Below are positions 9,559-19,213 of a stretch of 26,219 nt of DNA, in pieces. The number at the start of each line of letters is the position of its first letter. Positions within the stretch are counted from its first letter, which is position 1. Origin of the DNA: Ophiothrix spiculata (Eukaryota > Echinodermata > Ophiuroidea > Amphilepidida > Ophiotrichidae); assembly GCA_000969725.1 (NCBI GenBank), contig JXSR01S007780.1; one strand, 5' to 3'. A program made the position numbers and the translations under genes. Below the pieces are notes generated by a model. That model searched no databases, was not told the origin of the DNA, and was given only the letters and a program-made list of their open reading frames with translations.

Positions 9559-9858
9559 CAGTGGCGTAGCCAGGGGTGGGCAAGGTGGGCAATTTGCCCA
9601 CCTCGGAAATTTGTTGGAGAAATTTTGAAGACCAGGGAGAAAAATAAAGGGGTCAGGAACTGCCTTTTCCCAATAAAATTACGACAATTAGTGCTGAAAA
9701 TCGCTAAAAATTAGGTTGAAAACATCATAAAGCACAATATTTGGCGCTTTTTCTTGAAAAACTCGGCCAAGTCGGCCCCTTGGAACCCCTGTAAAGTCGC
9801 ATTGGAGAAATCTTGGGTGGTTGGCCCACCCTTGGATAAAGGTCTGGCTACGCCACTG
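9559..9858. mobile_element. hAT-like MITE with CAGTGGCGTAGCCAG ends
   Basis: A 300-bp element with exact 15-bp terminal inverted repeats: CAGTGGCGTAGCCAG at the left, CTGGCTACGCCACTG at the right. Subterminal GGTGGGCAA/TTGCCCACC palindromes are present. The flanks share ATTAT (9554-9558 and 9859-9863), which could be five retained bases of an 8-bp hAT duplication. The open frames across it (both strands, starting QWRSQ...) are translations of the terminal repeat and not genes. Confidence 0.8.
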
Positions 9859-9863
9859 ATTAT

Positions 9864-11313
9864 GACGGTTGAACGTGGAGAACGGCCAACGTAAAATTAC
9901 GGATATTTCTGAAAGTTTGTCAGGCGCTGAATAGATCACAAGTATATATGCACAGAGAAAATACTATTTGGTGTAATCTGTATGTTAGAAAATGCTTTAA
10001 AAATATATTTTAGAGGAATAATTATTATACGTAGGTTTCTTGATAGATTATTCGAAATTCGTTCAATTCGCGGTTTAATTACAATTATGTTAATTAATTT
10101 ACATATAGAACGCAAAATAATTCAATACAAAGATGACATCACAACGTAAATTAAAGAAACGGAAAGTTCTAAATATAGGTATAATGGTGTAATCTTCCTA
10201 TATTGGTTATTTGAAACATGAAAAAAAATGGTTACAAATTCTAAAGTATCACACAGACCCCATTGAGCAATTTAGAATGAGCTATGCTGGCAAATAATTA
10301 TAATATGTAAATATATTTTAAGATTGTTAAAACGTTTGCAGTTTTATAGAACAACAACAAAACAATAACAGCAACAACAACAACAAAACGCCCTTATGCT
10401 GTCAATTTTACTAATTTGTTAAATTCAAAACCTTATTTTAATGATATATAGATTTAAGCTACTGCGTATATTATGACATCACATTTTATTTCCAAACGAC
10501 ACTAAAACATATTAAGTTAATGACATTTCCCTCACTTTTTCATCAGTAGATCCTTAGAAAGTGTGTAGATATACCACCTTAAGTCAAAACGTTTAGATTA
10601 TGACTATAACTTTGTATATCGCCGCTACAACTTCTCTAGTTTAGATTGTTACTTATCTTAACTAAATGTACATTCGGGCTCGAATACATTTAAATAATTT
10701 GTTTATTTGTAAAGATATTTCTAATAATATACCCTATTCACTAATTTAACTAATAAATTCAACTATTTTCCATCTGACAATCTCCTTAAAATTAACAAAA
10801 TCCCCGTTTCCAAAAGTTTGACAAATAGCCATACTCTATGATTAACACTTCATTAAACTTATTTGAACAATTTTTGGCAAGCTAGTATGAAAGCGCTCAA
10901 CTGTAACGTGATCTAAATTCAGAAAATGAGTAGTTGAATTGCACGAGTGGATACGGTATATTAAATTTCTAATGAGTTAGGGTCACAGGTTTTGGTGTAC
11001 ATAGACTTCTTGATCATTTGGGGGAAAAAATGCTATTAGTAGGTCGAAGCCAATCGAAAAATACCTTGTATATGAATGGTTATTACACAAGTAACACTTG
11101 TAAACATTTAAAATTGTATGACAAATTTTCCATTCCTCTCAAAATACAAATTGTTGAAAAATGCCACAAATCGGTTGAAAATCTAAGAAATATGTTATAA
11201 TTGTAAATTGGTCAAAATATTAATTCAAAAATCGAAGCCAAGGCGTAATTTGGTCTGATTTGACAGATTAATATATTACCTATACAGATATATTGTAAAT
11301 TAAGAGAAAAAAT
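9864..11313. other. Intergenic, no gene seen
   Basis: AT-rich. A CAA-rich tract lies at about 10351-10386. No inverted-repeat element, RNA gene or protein-like frame was recognised. Confidence 0.55.
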
Positions 11314-11836
11314 TGTCTTGCATCAAAGATTGCATTTTGAGCNNNNNNNNNNNNNNNNNNNNNNNNNNNNNNNNNNNNNNNNNNNNNNNNNNNNNNNNNN
11401 NNNNNNNNNNNNNNNNNNNNNNNNNNNNNNNNNNNNNNNNNNNNNNNNNNNNNNNNNNNNNNNNNNNNNNNNNNNNNNNNNNNNNNNNNNNNNNNNNNNN
11501 NNNNNNNNNNNNNNNNNNNNNNNNNNNNNNNNNNNNNNNNNNNNNNNNNNNNNNNNNNNNNNNNNNNNNNNNNNNNNNNNNNNNNNNNNNNNNNNNNNNN
11601 NNNNNNNNNNNNNNNNNNNNNNNNNNNNNNNNNNNNNNNNNNNNNNNNNNNNNNNNNNNNNNNNNNNNNNNNNNNNNNNNNNNNNNNNNNNNNNNNNNNN
11701 NNNNNNNNNNNNNNNNNNNNNNNNNNNNNNNNNNNNNNNNNNNNNNNNNNNNNNNNNNNNNNNNNNNNNNNNNNNNNNNNNNNNNNNNNNNNNNNNNNNN
11801 NNNNNNNTGTCTTGCATCAAAGATTGCATTTTGAGC
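11314..11836. other. Assembly gap (465 N) flanked by an identical 29-mer
   Basis: N run at 11343-11807. The 29 bases immediately before it (11314-11342, beginning TGTCTTGCATCAAAGATTGC) are identical to the 29 immediately after it (11808-11836). Open frames drawn through the N run are artefacts. See findings. Confidence 0.95.
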
Positions 11837-13191
11837 CAATTCTAATATGGCCATCACTAAATAAATTATCTATGGGGTATTTTCAGAACTTTACTCAAGT
11901 CTTCATCCAAGCTTTATCAGATTTGAAAGCATTTTAAGATTGTATATATAAATGAATTATAAAAAAAGCACGAAGTGATATATATCAACTCTTATGGTTT
12001 GTTATTGTCAACATTACCATGATTACCGTTTACTTATATACTTGTCACCGAAACATAAGGGTTTATCTTATTTATTTTTTTGCAAGTATCTAATCGCGTT
12101 CCTAAACATTCTTGAAAGTGTCTTGACTTTTCTGTAGGCATGAGTGTTACGATATAAGCATTTATGTTTATACATAAACTTCGATTGATATTCACAGAAT
12201 CAATATGTTTTATTTATCTCACTTACACAGAAAACAATTTCAAAAAGTGTAAGATTACAACAAATGTTTTATCTGTCGCGTAAAATTCCCTTAGACCGTG
12301 GAATTATACATCACCTGTAGAGATTTCAAGCATTTTTCACGTTTTCTAGTAATATAATATACATATATTGTAATATGTACACGCAAACTAATACAGGTAA
12401 GAAACGTGGTATTTCAGATCATAAGTTGAACTATATCAATTTCATATTTCCATGATTTCTGGCTCTGTTGAATTTTGTATATTGAACTTAGTAGTATCAA
12501 TGAAATCGTTTTAAATTGAAATGGAAGTTGGCCTCACAAAATGAACTAAAAGTCGTGGTTGATGATTTTATATAGTCAACATTTTCAGTGAAAATAGTTA
12601 AGGAAGGTCATTTTTTAAATAGCGTGAAAGTTGCAAATTGCGTTTTTATTTGTTAAACTACATATTTAAAGTCTGTGTAATAGGCCCTAATTTGTCTACT
12701 AATAGAACTAGGAAAGATCGGTTATTAGTTTTTATAGCTACTTTATATATTCTTTACCAACAAGATACTATGAAAAATAGACAACTTAATTGGATGTTAT
12801 CTGCCTGACGATCGGATATTCTATAATTGTTAGTGTCAGTAATACGTGAAACCCAAGAGTAGCAGCTTCTGTCTACACTTTTGCTACTATAAATATTTCA
12901 ACCGTACAACTTCAAAGTTAATTGTTGACAATTACTTTTCAATAAAACTGGCTTTTATTTTAACCAACCGATGTAAAAAATCCCAAAATTTAATGAAAGC
13001 AATCATTGACATTTGCGATTTTTCAATCATTTTGTGGTGACAGGTCTCAATTGTTGCTGTTAGGTAGCAATACTTATTTAACGTCAGATGTTGTAATATT
13101 ATGTTACCATACCCAACGTTTAGGCGATTTGTCTTATCATATCCTAAGTTACTAATATATACATGTAAAAGTTTAACCAGCAATATATAAC
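11837..13191. other. Intergenic, no gene seen
   Basis: AT-rich. A good donor-like CAG|GTAAGA occurs with GT at 12397-12398 but without a recognisable exon before it. The 126-codon minus-strand frame at 12932-13312 begins at TTG and has random AT-rich composition. Confidence 0.5.
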
Positions 13192-13604
13192 ATGTCAGTT
13201 TAAATTTTCTACAAAAGTACGTTGTAATAAACAATAAACCTGCCCTTAAATCAGGATCTACCTTCTTGAGGATGGTGTACAATAGTTTATTTACATTTAA
13301 ATAAAAATACAAGTTAGAAATTATATAACAAATAACGCAATTAGGGAATGATCTTTCTCTTTATAGTGTATCATTTCCTTTTTACTTCATTTCGAAAAAG
13401 CATTGAGATGAATGAATATAAAGATAAATGTCATTTTAAATTTTTAAATTGCGATGAATGAAGATGTAAATGTCATTTTTTTTTTACAAAAGTGCATTTT
13501 TATGAAGAAGACATCTTCCCTTAAATTAAAAAAAACTTAAAACCTTGAGGCTGATGTTTATTAACATTCAAATAAATAACAATAAAGAGTTAGAAAGTAA
13601 TATT
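13192..13604 (+). repeat. Degenerate direct duplication, offset about 280 bp
   Basis: 13192-13325 and 13470-13604 share the ordered blocks ATGTCA.TTT, ACAAAAGT, CCCTTAAAT, CTTGAGG.TG, TTTATT.ACATT, AAATAAA.A and AGTTAGAAA. Between them GATGAATGAA...AAATGTCATTTT is itself repeated with 46-bp spacing (13407 and 13453). This indicates nested duplication, old and non-coding. Confidence 0.65.
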
Positions 13605-13708
13605 CTTAGTAGGAAATTTCATTTATTTATTTCATTCATTCATTTTATTTCTTTGGCAAATCTTTTTGTTATTTTGTAAACTCGACTCTTTCTCCTCTCA
13701 AAATTATA

Positions 13709-13961
13709 TGTGATGGCTCAATCCGAAAGGGGAGACTTTGCAGATGATATCAATTTTCATTTTATCATTTCATCTGTTACAACATTTTCTAAGCTTTAAA
13801 ATGACACCTTACTTGTTGAAATTGATCAAGGTGAACAACTTTTAAAACAGAAAATCTGCTGGATATTTTTATTATTTTCTTTATTTTTGCTGCCTATTTT
13901 CGTCAGTTTCTCGAAAAGTGTTCTGTCGCAAAGTTCCCCTTTTTCGGGGTGAGTCATCACA
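13709..13961 (-). mobile_element. TGTGAT-family MITE, copy C (complete, inverted)
   Basis: A 253-bp element in the opposite orientation to copies A, B and D. Plus-left end TGTGATGGCTCAATCCGAAA; right end, reversed, TGTGATGACTCACCCCGAAA. TA duplications lie at 13707-13708 and 13962-13963 (ATAT with neighbours). The interior, reversed, carries GAACACTTTTCGAGAAACTG, TAGGCAGCAAAAA, GATCAATTTCAACAAGTAAG and GATATCATCTGCAAAGTC. Confidence 0.9.
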
Positions 13962-14186
13962 TATCATATGACATAAAGAAGCATTGTCTCGAAGCGTGTC
14001 GGCTTCTCGTCAAACACTGACGTTGTAGTTTACGAAGAGCAACAAATTACATAGCTTATTATTACCCGTGGCTATTACTGTGCTGTCGAAAGCAATACTT
14101 GAACGGCGACGGATTAATCAGAACAGATCAAATCTGACCTTCCAAGACGCCCGACTTTTTTAAAAAAAGAACTTGCCTTGTGATAA

Positions 14187-14301
14187 ATGAAACAAAGCAA
14201 AAATGGTTACAAGATTCATTTCGTGTATCTCATCATCATGATCATGCTTACATTACCGATAACCCCATTGCATGCGTTATTTCGCGTTAACTGCTGGGCA
14301 A
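14187..14301 (+). CDS. Candidate first coding exon of a secreted peptide (signal peptide + donor)
   Basis: The ATG at 14187 follows an in-frame TAA directly. The frame reads a basic start (MKQSKNGYK), then a 19-residue hydrophobic core (IHFVYLIIMIMLTLPITPL), then HA, a plausible signal-peptidase site after Ala30, then LFRVNCWA. At codon 38/39 there is CAA|GTAAGA (GT at 14302-14303), a usable donor giving a phase-1 intron, a common phase after signal-peptide exons. Without splicing the frame ends at 14322-14324 after 45 residues. The -3 base is T, so the start context is weak. No downstream exon was identified. The family is unknown. AT-rich DNA can produce hydrophobic runs by chance, so the call rests on the combination of features. 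Confidence 0.35.
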
Positions 14302-14324
14302 GTAAGAAGTATGTAAAAGAATAA

Positions 14325-14779
14325 ACTATGTATTATTTGTCATTACACATTATAGTTATACACGTAAAAACCAATTCAAGTTATGTTAATTCCGAATTAA
14401 TGTATGATACTTTTTGTACAAAGTCGTACAAGGTCGTAAATAATAAAAATATATTTGTAATTTTCAATTGTACCATATACGATGGGCCAATTTAAATTAT
14501 TGATATTCTAAAACTGTTGCACATCTTTTTATACAAAGTTTAAATGAATGGACAAATATTTGTATGTCATAACACTGGTTTATTTTTTTTTTAAATGTTG
14601 GTATCTGAGATGAAACAAACCTCCTGTGGTTAATTTTGGGCTGCTGAACACGTATATGACCATTAAAAATCTGATTAGCTCTAGAAATACGGAATTTACG
14701 ATTCAATATTTACATAGCAACGTATATGAGCTATACACAATGTGTTAGGATTACATACATTATTACTTAAGTGATAAGG
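14325..14779. other. Intergenic, no gene seen
   Basis: AT-rich. No downstream exon for the 14187 candidate could be recognised here. The 69-codon minus-strand frame at 14497-14706 is not protein-like. Confidence 0.45.
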
Positions 14780-15300
14780 TGTTTTAGATCCCTAAAACCA
14801 TGTTCCCAGTCTAATTTTCCACTTAAATTTTGGCCAGGTGTAGACTGTGTCAGCACAGCTCGGAAAACACAAGCAAATTGAAAATCGGTCGTTCAGTTTC
14901 AAAATGGCGGCCGAAAAACGGATTTCTATTTTCGAAAATAAAATTCCCGCAACAAATTTGAAAACGGTTTTCATGATTGAATGTTTTGATTTGGCTCATA
15001 GAAGCCGAAGATAAGTACAAATACATTGCTCAAAAGAAATTGAAAAAAAAAACCAACAATTATTTGGTTATGATTTTATGGACAAAAAAAATATTAAACA
15101 GCGCAATCATTTTACCAGTATTTGTTAGATCTCAAAAACGACGCAACCGAGTTGAATTTTGTTTGCACCAAAACAGGCACAACCTCTACCCTGACAATTA
15201 CATAATACAGCTTCATTGGGTTTTGTTGCGTTTTTGAGCTTCGCGCGAAAAACAAAATCCAGGGTCCATATGGACCTCCCCCCATATGCACTTAAGTGTT
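14780..15300. other. Higher-complexity segment with a YY1-like site and a Cys-rich minus-strand frame
   Basis: This segment is less AT-rich than its surroundings and may be an old insertion. CAAAATGGCGGCC at 14900-14912 matches the YY1 consensus. CTTAAGTG occurs near both edges (14767 and 15291), which could be a short terminal repeat but is too weak to define an element. GGTCCATATGGACC near 15265-15278 is a 14-bp palindrome. The minus strand is open from 15298 down to a stop at 15125, with five cysteines close together (CNCQGRGCACF...GC). The plus strand is also open at 14977-15237 but starts at TTG. Neither frame is recognised. Confidence 0.3.
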
Positions 15301-15810
15301 AAGTACACAAAGTAACAATATTTTGAAGGTTCTTCTTTGGCTATCTCTTATATATACATAAATCTGGAATACGTCTTGTTAATGTCTAAAGGCTATGTCA
15401 CACGTTTCTGTACTATCACTCCCTATGTTGCCTATTGGATTAGATCCTATCATGGGCTTATAGTAAACCACCGGGGTGGTGTAAATTTAAAACCAAGAGC
15501 TAAGGAGTATTTAAAAATATCATTTTCGGCAGACGATGGTGGCCGGTCAATAAATTGCATGTTTACTTGTCTGTTTACTCAGATTTGATGGTATTCATGC
15601 GTGGTACGCTCGTATAATTCAATGCGTAAATAAAAAAGAAAAGTAGTTCTTTTAAATAATCAAAATATCTCTTTAATTTTCTTGGGTTGAAGTACCTACC
15701 CAAACGGTTTTGAAATCTGCATATGTTTATACACTAAGTTAGGGCATAACATGAAATTTCTGAGCGTTAGTTAAAATTCAAGTTTTTTGAATAGGACTTT
15801 CAAAATCTTA

Positions 15811-15853
15811 TGACGTCACGTCCTAACCCCGCCCCTCCCCCCCCCCCCCCCCC
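15811..15853. promoter_or_regulatory. CRE (TGACGTCA), CCCCGCCCC box and C17 run
   Basis: A perfect CREB/ATF palindrome TGACGTCA at 15811-15818 is followed within 10 bases by CCCCGCCCC (Sp1-like) and 17 consecutive Cs (15837-15853). No transcript start or gene is recognisable next to it, so a promoter role is only possible. The C run may be length-variable. Confidence 0.25.
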
Positions 15854-16049
15854 TGTATTTTGGACTCAATGACCTAAAATTTTGTCAAGATTAACTACTT
15901 TTATTTAAGATACTTGGCTGTAGACCAGTGTTATCAATAACGTTCAATAAAAAATATTACCATATTTTATGGAAAACAGATATAGTTTTGATGGCTAAAT
16001 CCCGTAAAACCCGTTTAACGGTTGTAAAGTGAATTCTTCGGCGAGTTTG
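15854..16049. other. Spacer, nothing recognised
   Basis: AT-rich DNA between the C run and the 16050 open segment. Confidence 0.4.
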
Positions 16050-16226
16050 TTAGAATCTTACTATCTCTCCTTTCTCATGCTTGTCCTGACACTTCTCTAT
16101 GCCATTGAAAAAGATATATCTTTTATCCATGTCTATAGCAATCATTGTACCAGAATAAACTGGGTGTTGTTGGCATTCTGCATTAACTTGTTGCCTTATT
16201 TCCAATAAGGTGTGTTTCCAAGAAAC
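16050..16226 (-). pseudogene. Protein-like open segment, unrecognised (exon or gene relic)
   Basis: Minus-strand frame of 58 codons plus stop (stop at 16050-16052), with an in-frame stop just upstream (16227-16229). Beyond that stop the same frame is open for about 23 more codons. Unlike the surrounding frames it is hydrophilic and balanced: LLEIRQQVNAECQQHP near the start, GTMIAIDMDKRYIFF in the middle, then a charged KCQDKHEKGEI segment. Such composition is unusual in this AT-rich DNA. I could not assign a family. An acceptor-like ACCCAG precedes the VYSGTM codons, so a shorter exon is also possible. There is no ATG at the left end. Expressed exon, relic or chance cannot be separated by eye. 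Confidence 0.3.
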
Positions 16227-16309
16227 TTATGACTGGAGTATGTGCTGCTCATTAGTAAACTGTGGAAAGTGTTGCCAAGGTTTTGTCCAAGTTAGACTTT
16301 AACCAGGGT

Positions 16310-17286
16310 TTTCATTAAGACCAACCATAAAAAAAAAACATTTCTTGACCAAAATAGCCTTTTTCCACGAGCTCTAAAGAGCTGCTTCAATTGATAATCC
16401 TGTATTGAATGTTGCAAGTATTATAGTCCTACATGTCATACATGAGCAGATTAAATTATTTCAAAATATTGGATGGAATAAATACAATTTTACTTCTTTG
16501 TGTATCCGCTGAGATCGTTGAAAAAATTAAAGTACACACAATTACGAAAATGAAGATTTGAGATTTATCAAGTCAATTTTTATGACTAAAAATCAAATTC
16601 AAGTGTTTTAATTACAGATTATACGTTATTGTAAGTCATATCCCAAAGGTTTACATTGTGAAACAATGCTTTCAAAGTGATTAAAGTTCTTTCTGGCACA
16701 CCCTATTTATTTTTGGAGGATCGTAGCTAGGAAAAAATAAAGAAAATGAACCAGATAAGTATTTTATTCAAATGATGTGTTAGCCAAACAGCTGAAGGTT
16801 TCACATCACAAATTGGTATTCCTATTGTTTTTACTTGCAATTACACGCATTGCGTGTTTGTTTTATATTTGACACATTTGCAATACTTCAATACAATAAA
16901 ACCATTGATTTTCTATAAAACAATAAATATTCTATCATTTAACACACTTTTTAAGTGGGATTGAGCTGCGTTTACTCTACACTACATAATACCTTTAAAC
17001 GGCAGCTCGTATTCTACATGATTGCTTGATCATTTTGCGCGTCTCAATTTAGAAGGAAAATGATCGAATGTGAGCATCTATTGGGGAAAAATGAGATTTT
17101 TGCATCAATATGTGTGGAGAAACATCTAAAGTAAAAATCTAGAACAAAACTAAGCAACTCAACACACATTTCATCTACTCAGTTTGGGTTGCTTTAGGTC
17201 AACCGGTATGTCGTGTAATGGCGGCGCCCATGAGCTATTATAGGGTGGTGCTGGGAAGATCAATTCGTTGTGTTGAATCGGAAAGT
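16310..17286. other. Intergenic, no gene seen
   Basis: AT-rich. ATGGCGGCGCCCATG at 17218 opens a 73-codon frame that runs into the first unit of the duplicated array. The start resembles a vertebrate-type YY1/initiator context, but the protein is not recognised. Confidence 0.4.
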
Positions 17287-18110
17287 TGCCAGCTGATGAC
17301 TTGGTTATTCATGGCATTAATGACATCAACCTGTGACGGACATCAACACGTCAAAACTGGTTCAAATCTATTAAAAAGGCAACCCATTAAAGAAAAAAAA
17401 TATTTATATTGTCAACTTGAAGCCCGACTTTATCGTTGACAGAAAAGTTAATGGGACATGTAACAAGATCAAGAGGTGCCAGCATTACTTGTTGAAAAGA
17501 TCTGTATAGCTTTTTTGGCTACCATTCAAGCGCACATAAATTTCTTTTTTTCTGCCCTAGTCTTGCCTAGATTTTTCAGGTGATCGGATAATTTTATCCC
17601 ATGTTTCTTGTCAATCGATTTTGTGGTCATAACAAACAAATCCTATTATTAATGGTTGGTGCTTCTCTCTAGCTTTCCTGAGGGTTTTTTCTCCTTATTT
17701 TTTTATTTTTCATTTATATTTAACAGTTTTATATTTCTTTATTCTCTGTTCATGTTTTGTTGCACTTCATTGATTTTTTTTTTCGGACAGAGAGTTATAT
17801 AATAACCCTATGTTTTATTTTCTTCGTCAAGCTTAATTTCTTTTCTTCAATATTATTTAAAATTTGATACGCAAAATTAAAACAAAGTAGAACTTGATCA
17901 TCAGATTTTAACAAAATATTCATGAAAAGAATACTGGCATTTAATTACATTCAATTCATATTTATGTTGTTTAAACTTTGGTAAAATAAGGTCTTTAAAA
18001 CCCATGGAACGCACACCGATTATCATGATTATGTTTAACCATACTTTCAGCGGACTTCATCGTTTGTCCTGTCCTCCGTTGTTTTGGCATACTTTTACGT
18101 TTTGTGAGCG
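17287..18110 (+). repeat. Duplicated block, unit 1
   Basis: First of four related units. Landmarks in order: TTGCCAGCT, ATTAATGACATCA, CTATTAAAAAG, GACATGTAACAAGATCA, CCAGCATTACTTGTTGAAAA, GGCTACCATTCAAGCGCA, TTTTTTTCTGCCC, TTGCCTAGAT, TTTATCCCATGTTTCTTGTC, ATAACAAACAAATCCTATTA, then, after about 350 bases, AAAACCCA and ATCGTTTGTCCTGTCCTCCG. The same landmarks recur in unit 2. The 17218-17439 frame enters this unit, but its coding status is doubtful. Confidence 0.8.
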
Positions 18111-18144
18111 AAAAACCGGGGATGTAAAATAATCCAAACCTCTG

Positions 18145-18440
18145 TATTACATCAGCCAATGCGCTTCACTATTGAAATTTGTCGGTTGTAGTTGACCGTG
18201 TTTAACGTGTCAACTTGCAACGATTCTTTCATTGAAAGGACAAAATAGGACATTAAATGACAAGATCAGCCTTGTTTAAAAAAGACTGATGCTACATCGG
18301 ATTCCTTCGTGCAGAAGTAAACTCTTGGTTTTTTTACTGTCTTTGCCTTCCCTTTATTTTCAGGCGATGACATATTTTTATGCTTGTCGATCGATATATT
18401 CTTGTCATGGCAAACAAATCCTATATAAATAATGCCACAA
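18145..18440 (+). repeat. Duplicated block, unit 1b (partial)
   Basis: Starts ATCAGCCAATGCG, as unit 2 does at 22335, then lacks a clear TAACGGCTTGAAC part. It resumes with AGGACATTAAATGACAAGAT, TGATGCTACATCGGATTCC, TGCCTTCCCTTTATTTTCAG, TTGTCGATCGATAT and TCATGGCAAACAAATCCTAT. Its second half starts about 0.8 kb after that of unit 1. Confidence 0.7.
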
Positions 18441-18446
18441 TAACTC

Positions 18447-18547
18447 GTACGAACAAGCAGTGTTTAGACTAGTCCGTTTAAGAGGAGCACGAGCAGCGAG
18501 CAAAGCGAGCAGCGAGGGCGTCGCGTGATTAGATGGACTGTTCGTAC
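18447..18547. repeat. GC-rich GAGCAGCGAG tract bounded by a 9-bp inverted repeat
   Basis: GTACGAACA (18447-18455) is inverted at 18539-18547 (TGTTCGTAC). Just inside are AGTCC motifs in inverted orientation. The centre, 18484-18525, is a GC-rich tract made of GAGCA/GCGAG units ending in GGGCGTCGCG. It is sharply different in base composition from its surroundings and could be a small transposon. Confidence 0.4.
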
Positions 18548-18669
18548 ACTTCAAAAAAGTTGGACAAATATACATTCCTACCAACTGTTTGGCAATCTAA
18601 AAAGCACTGTAGATAAGACACTTTTGCTTCAAATGACAGATGGGCTCACGTTTCCGCTCAAATAGGTTT

Positions 18670-18774
18670 GCCCAACATTAGGGATGTGTGCCCAACAGTG
18701 TTATTTGTGTTTTGCCTAACGTTGGTAGGGATACTTCATCAACGTTGGGCTAAATCACCCCTAAATCGCCCAAC
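18670..18774. repeat. Cluster of GCCCAAC / GTTGGGC motifs
   Basis: GCCCAAC at 18670-18676, 18690-18696 and 18768-18774, GCCTAAC at 18714-18720 and the inverse GTTGGGC at 18744-18750, all within 105 bases. GCCTAACGTTGG and CAACGTTGGGC are mirror parts of an imperfect inverted repeat. Origin unknown. Confidence 0.45.
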
Positions 18775-19117
18775 TTCCTTGCAGTATACGAGTTATTTAG
18801 TTTAAACAACTTTTTTGCTGAATAAACTGCGTCAAATGCTTATATACTCGAAATATATTTCATTTAGTGAAAAATATCAATTATTTTGTCACTTTTGCCA
18901 GGAAAGAAATACGTTTATGAAAATCAAGAAGAGCTTTCCGTTTGAAATTTTAGCCACTGCAAAATAGGTAGTTTTGTTTTGTTAAGTTCTGGGTTCATGA
19001 ATAGCGATTTTCAATTGAAATCAAATCGCTCATGATCCGCTGTAGGTAAATCGTCACAATCATTTCACGTCATTTAGATTTTTTGGCTGCTGTTACAAGG
19101 GCGCATCTTATCGGTAC

Positions 19118-19118
<1 letters not shown>

Positions 19119-19148
<30 letters not shown>

Positions 19149-19213
19149 TTTCACCATATTTAGGCAGGGTAACCTACTCAACTGGGGTTGATTTACAGTA
19201 GGGCCCTGCTAGA
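19119..19213 (-). mobile_element. 3' end of a non-LTR retroelement (LINE or its SINE) with TAAA-type tail
   Basis: Read on the minus strand, a unique part (TAGCAGGGCCCTACTG, GTTACCCTGCCTAAATATGG) ends in a tail of about eight AAAT units (plus 19119-19151). 3' termini of the form TTACCCTG...TAAATA followed by an (AAAT)n tail are typical of CR1/L2-like LINEs and their SINEs. The 5' limit is unclear: the region above 19213 is low-complexity AT DNA with a (TA)n run at 19320-19334. No coding remains. Confidence 0.55.

Noticed and set aside
9454..9714. 86-codon frame starting at an ATG in a good context (ACAATGG)
   Set aside because: From residue about 36 on it translates the hAT-like MITE (QWRSQGWARW...), a well-known artefact. 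The first 35 codons alone carry no recognisable domain.
9688..9939. Minus-strand frame over the same MITE
   Set aside because: Translation of the terminal repeat in the opposite direction.
11300..11857. Long frames on both strands at 11.3-11.86 kb
   Set aside because: They consist almost entirely of N; not real.
12932..13312. 126-codon minus-strand open frame
   Set aside because: Opens with TTG, is rich in L/I/Y/F/K, and overlaps the degenerate duplication. Consistent with chance.
14767..15298. Element bounded by CTTAAGTG inverted ends
   Set aside because: Only 8-10 palindromic bases match; too short to define termini.
15337..15588. 83-codon plus-strand frame with a fairly balanced C-terminal half
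   Set aside because: Starts with TTG, and the internal ATG has a weak context. Part of it is a CCACCGGGGTGG hairpin and the opposite strand is open too. No family recognised.
16050..16226. Assignment of the minus-strand segment to AlkB-like dioxygenases or to a YWTD propeller blade
   Set aside because: Only scattered residues fit either family and the key metal-binding or YWTD residues are missing, so I leave it unassigned.
17218..17439. ATGGCGGCGCCC... 73-codon frame as a gene start
   Set aside because: Attractive start, but the frame runs into the duplicated block, where the sister units do not keep a continuous homologous frame.
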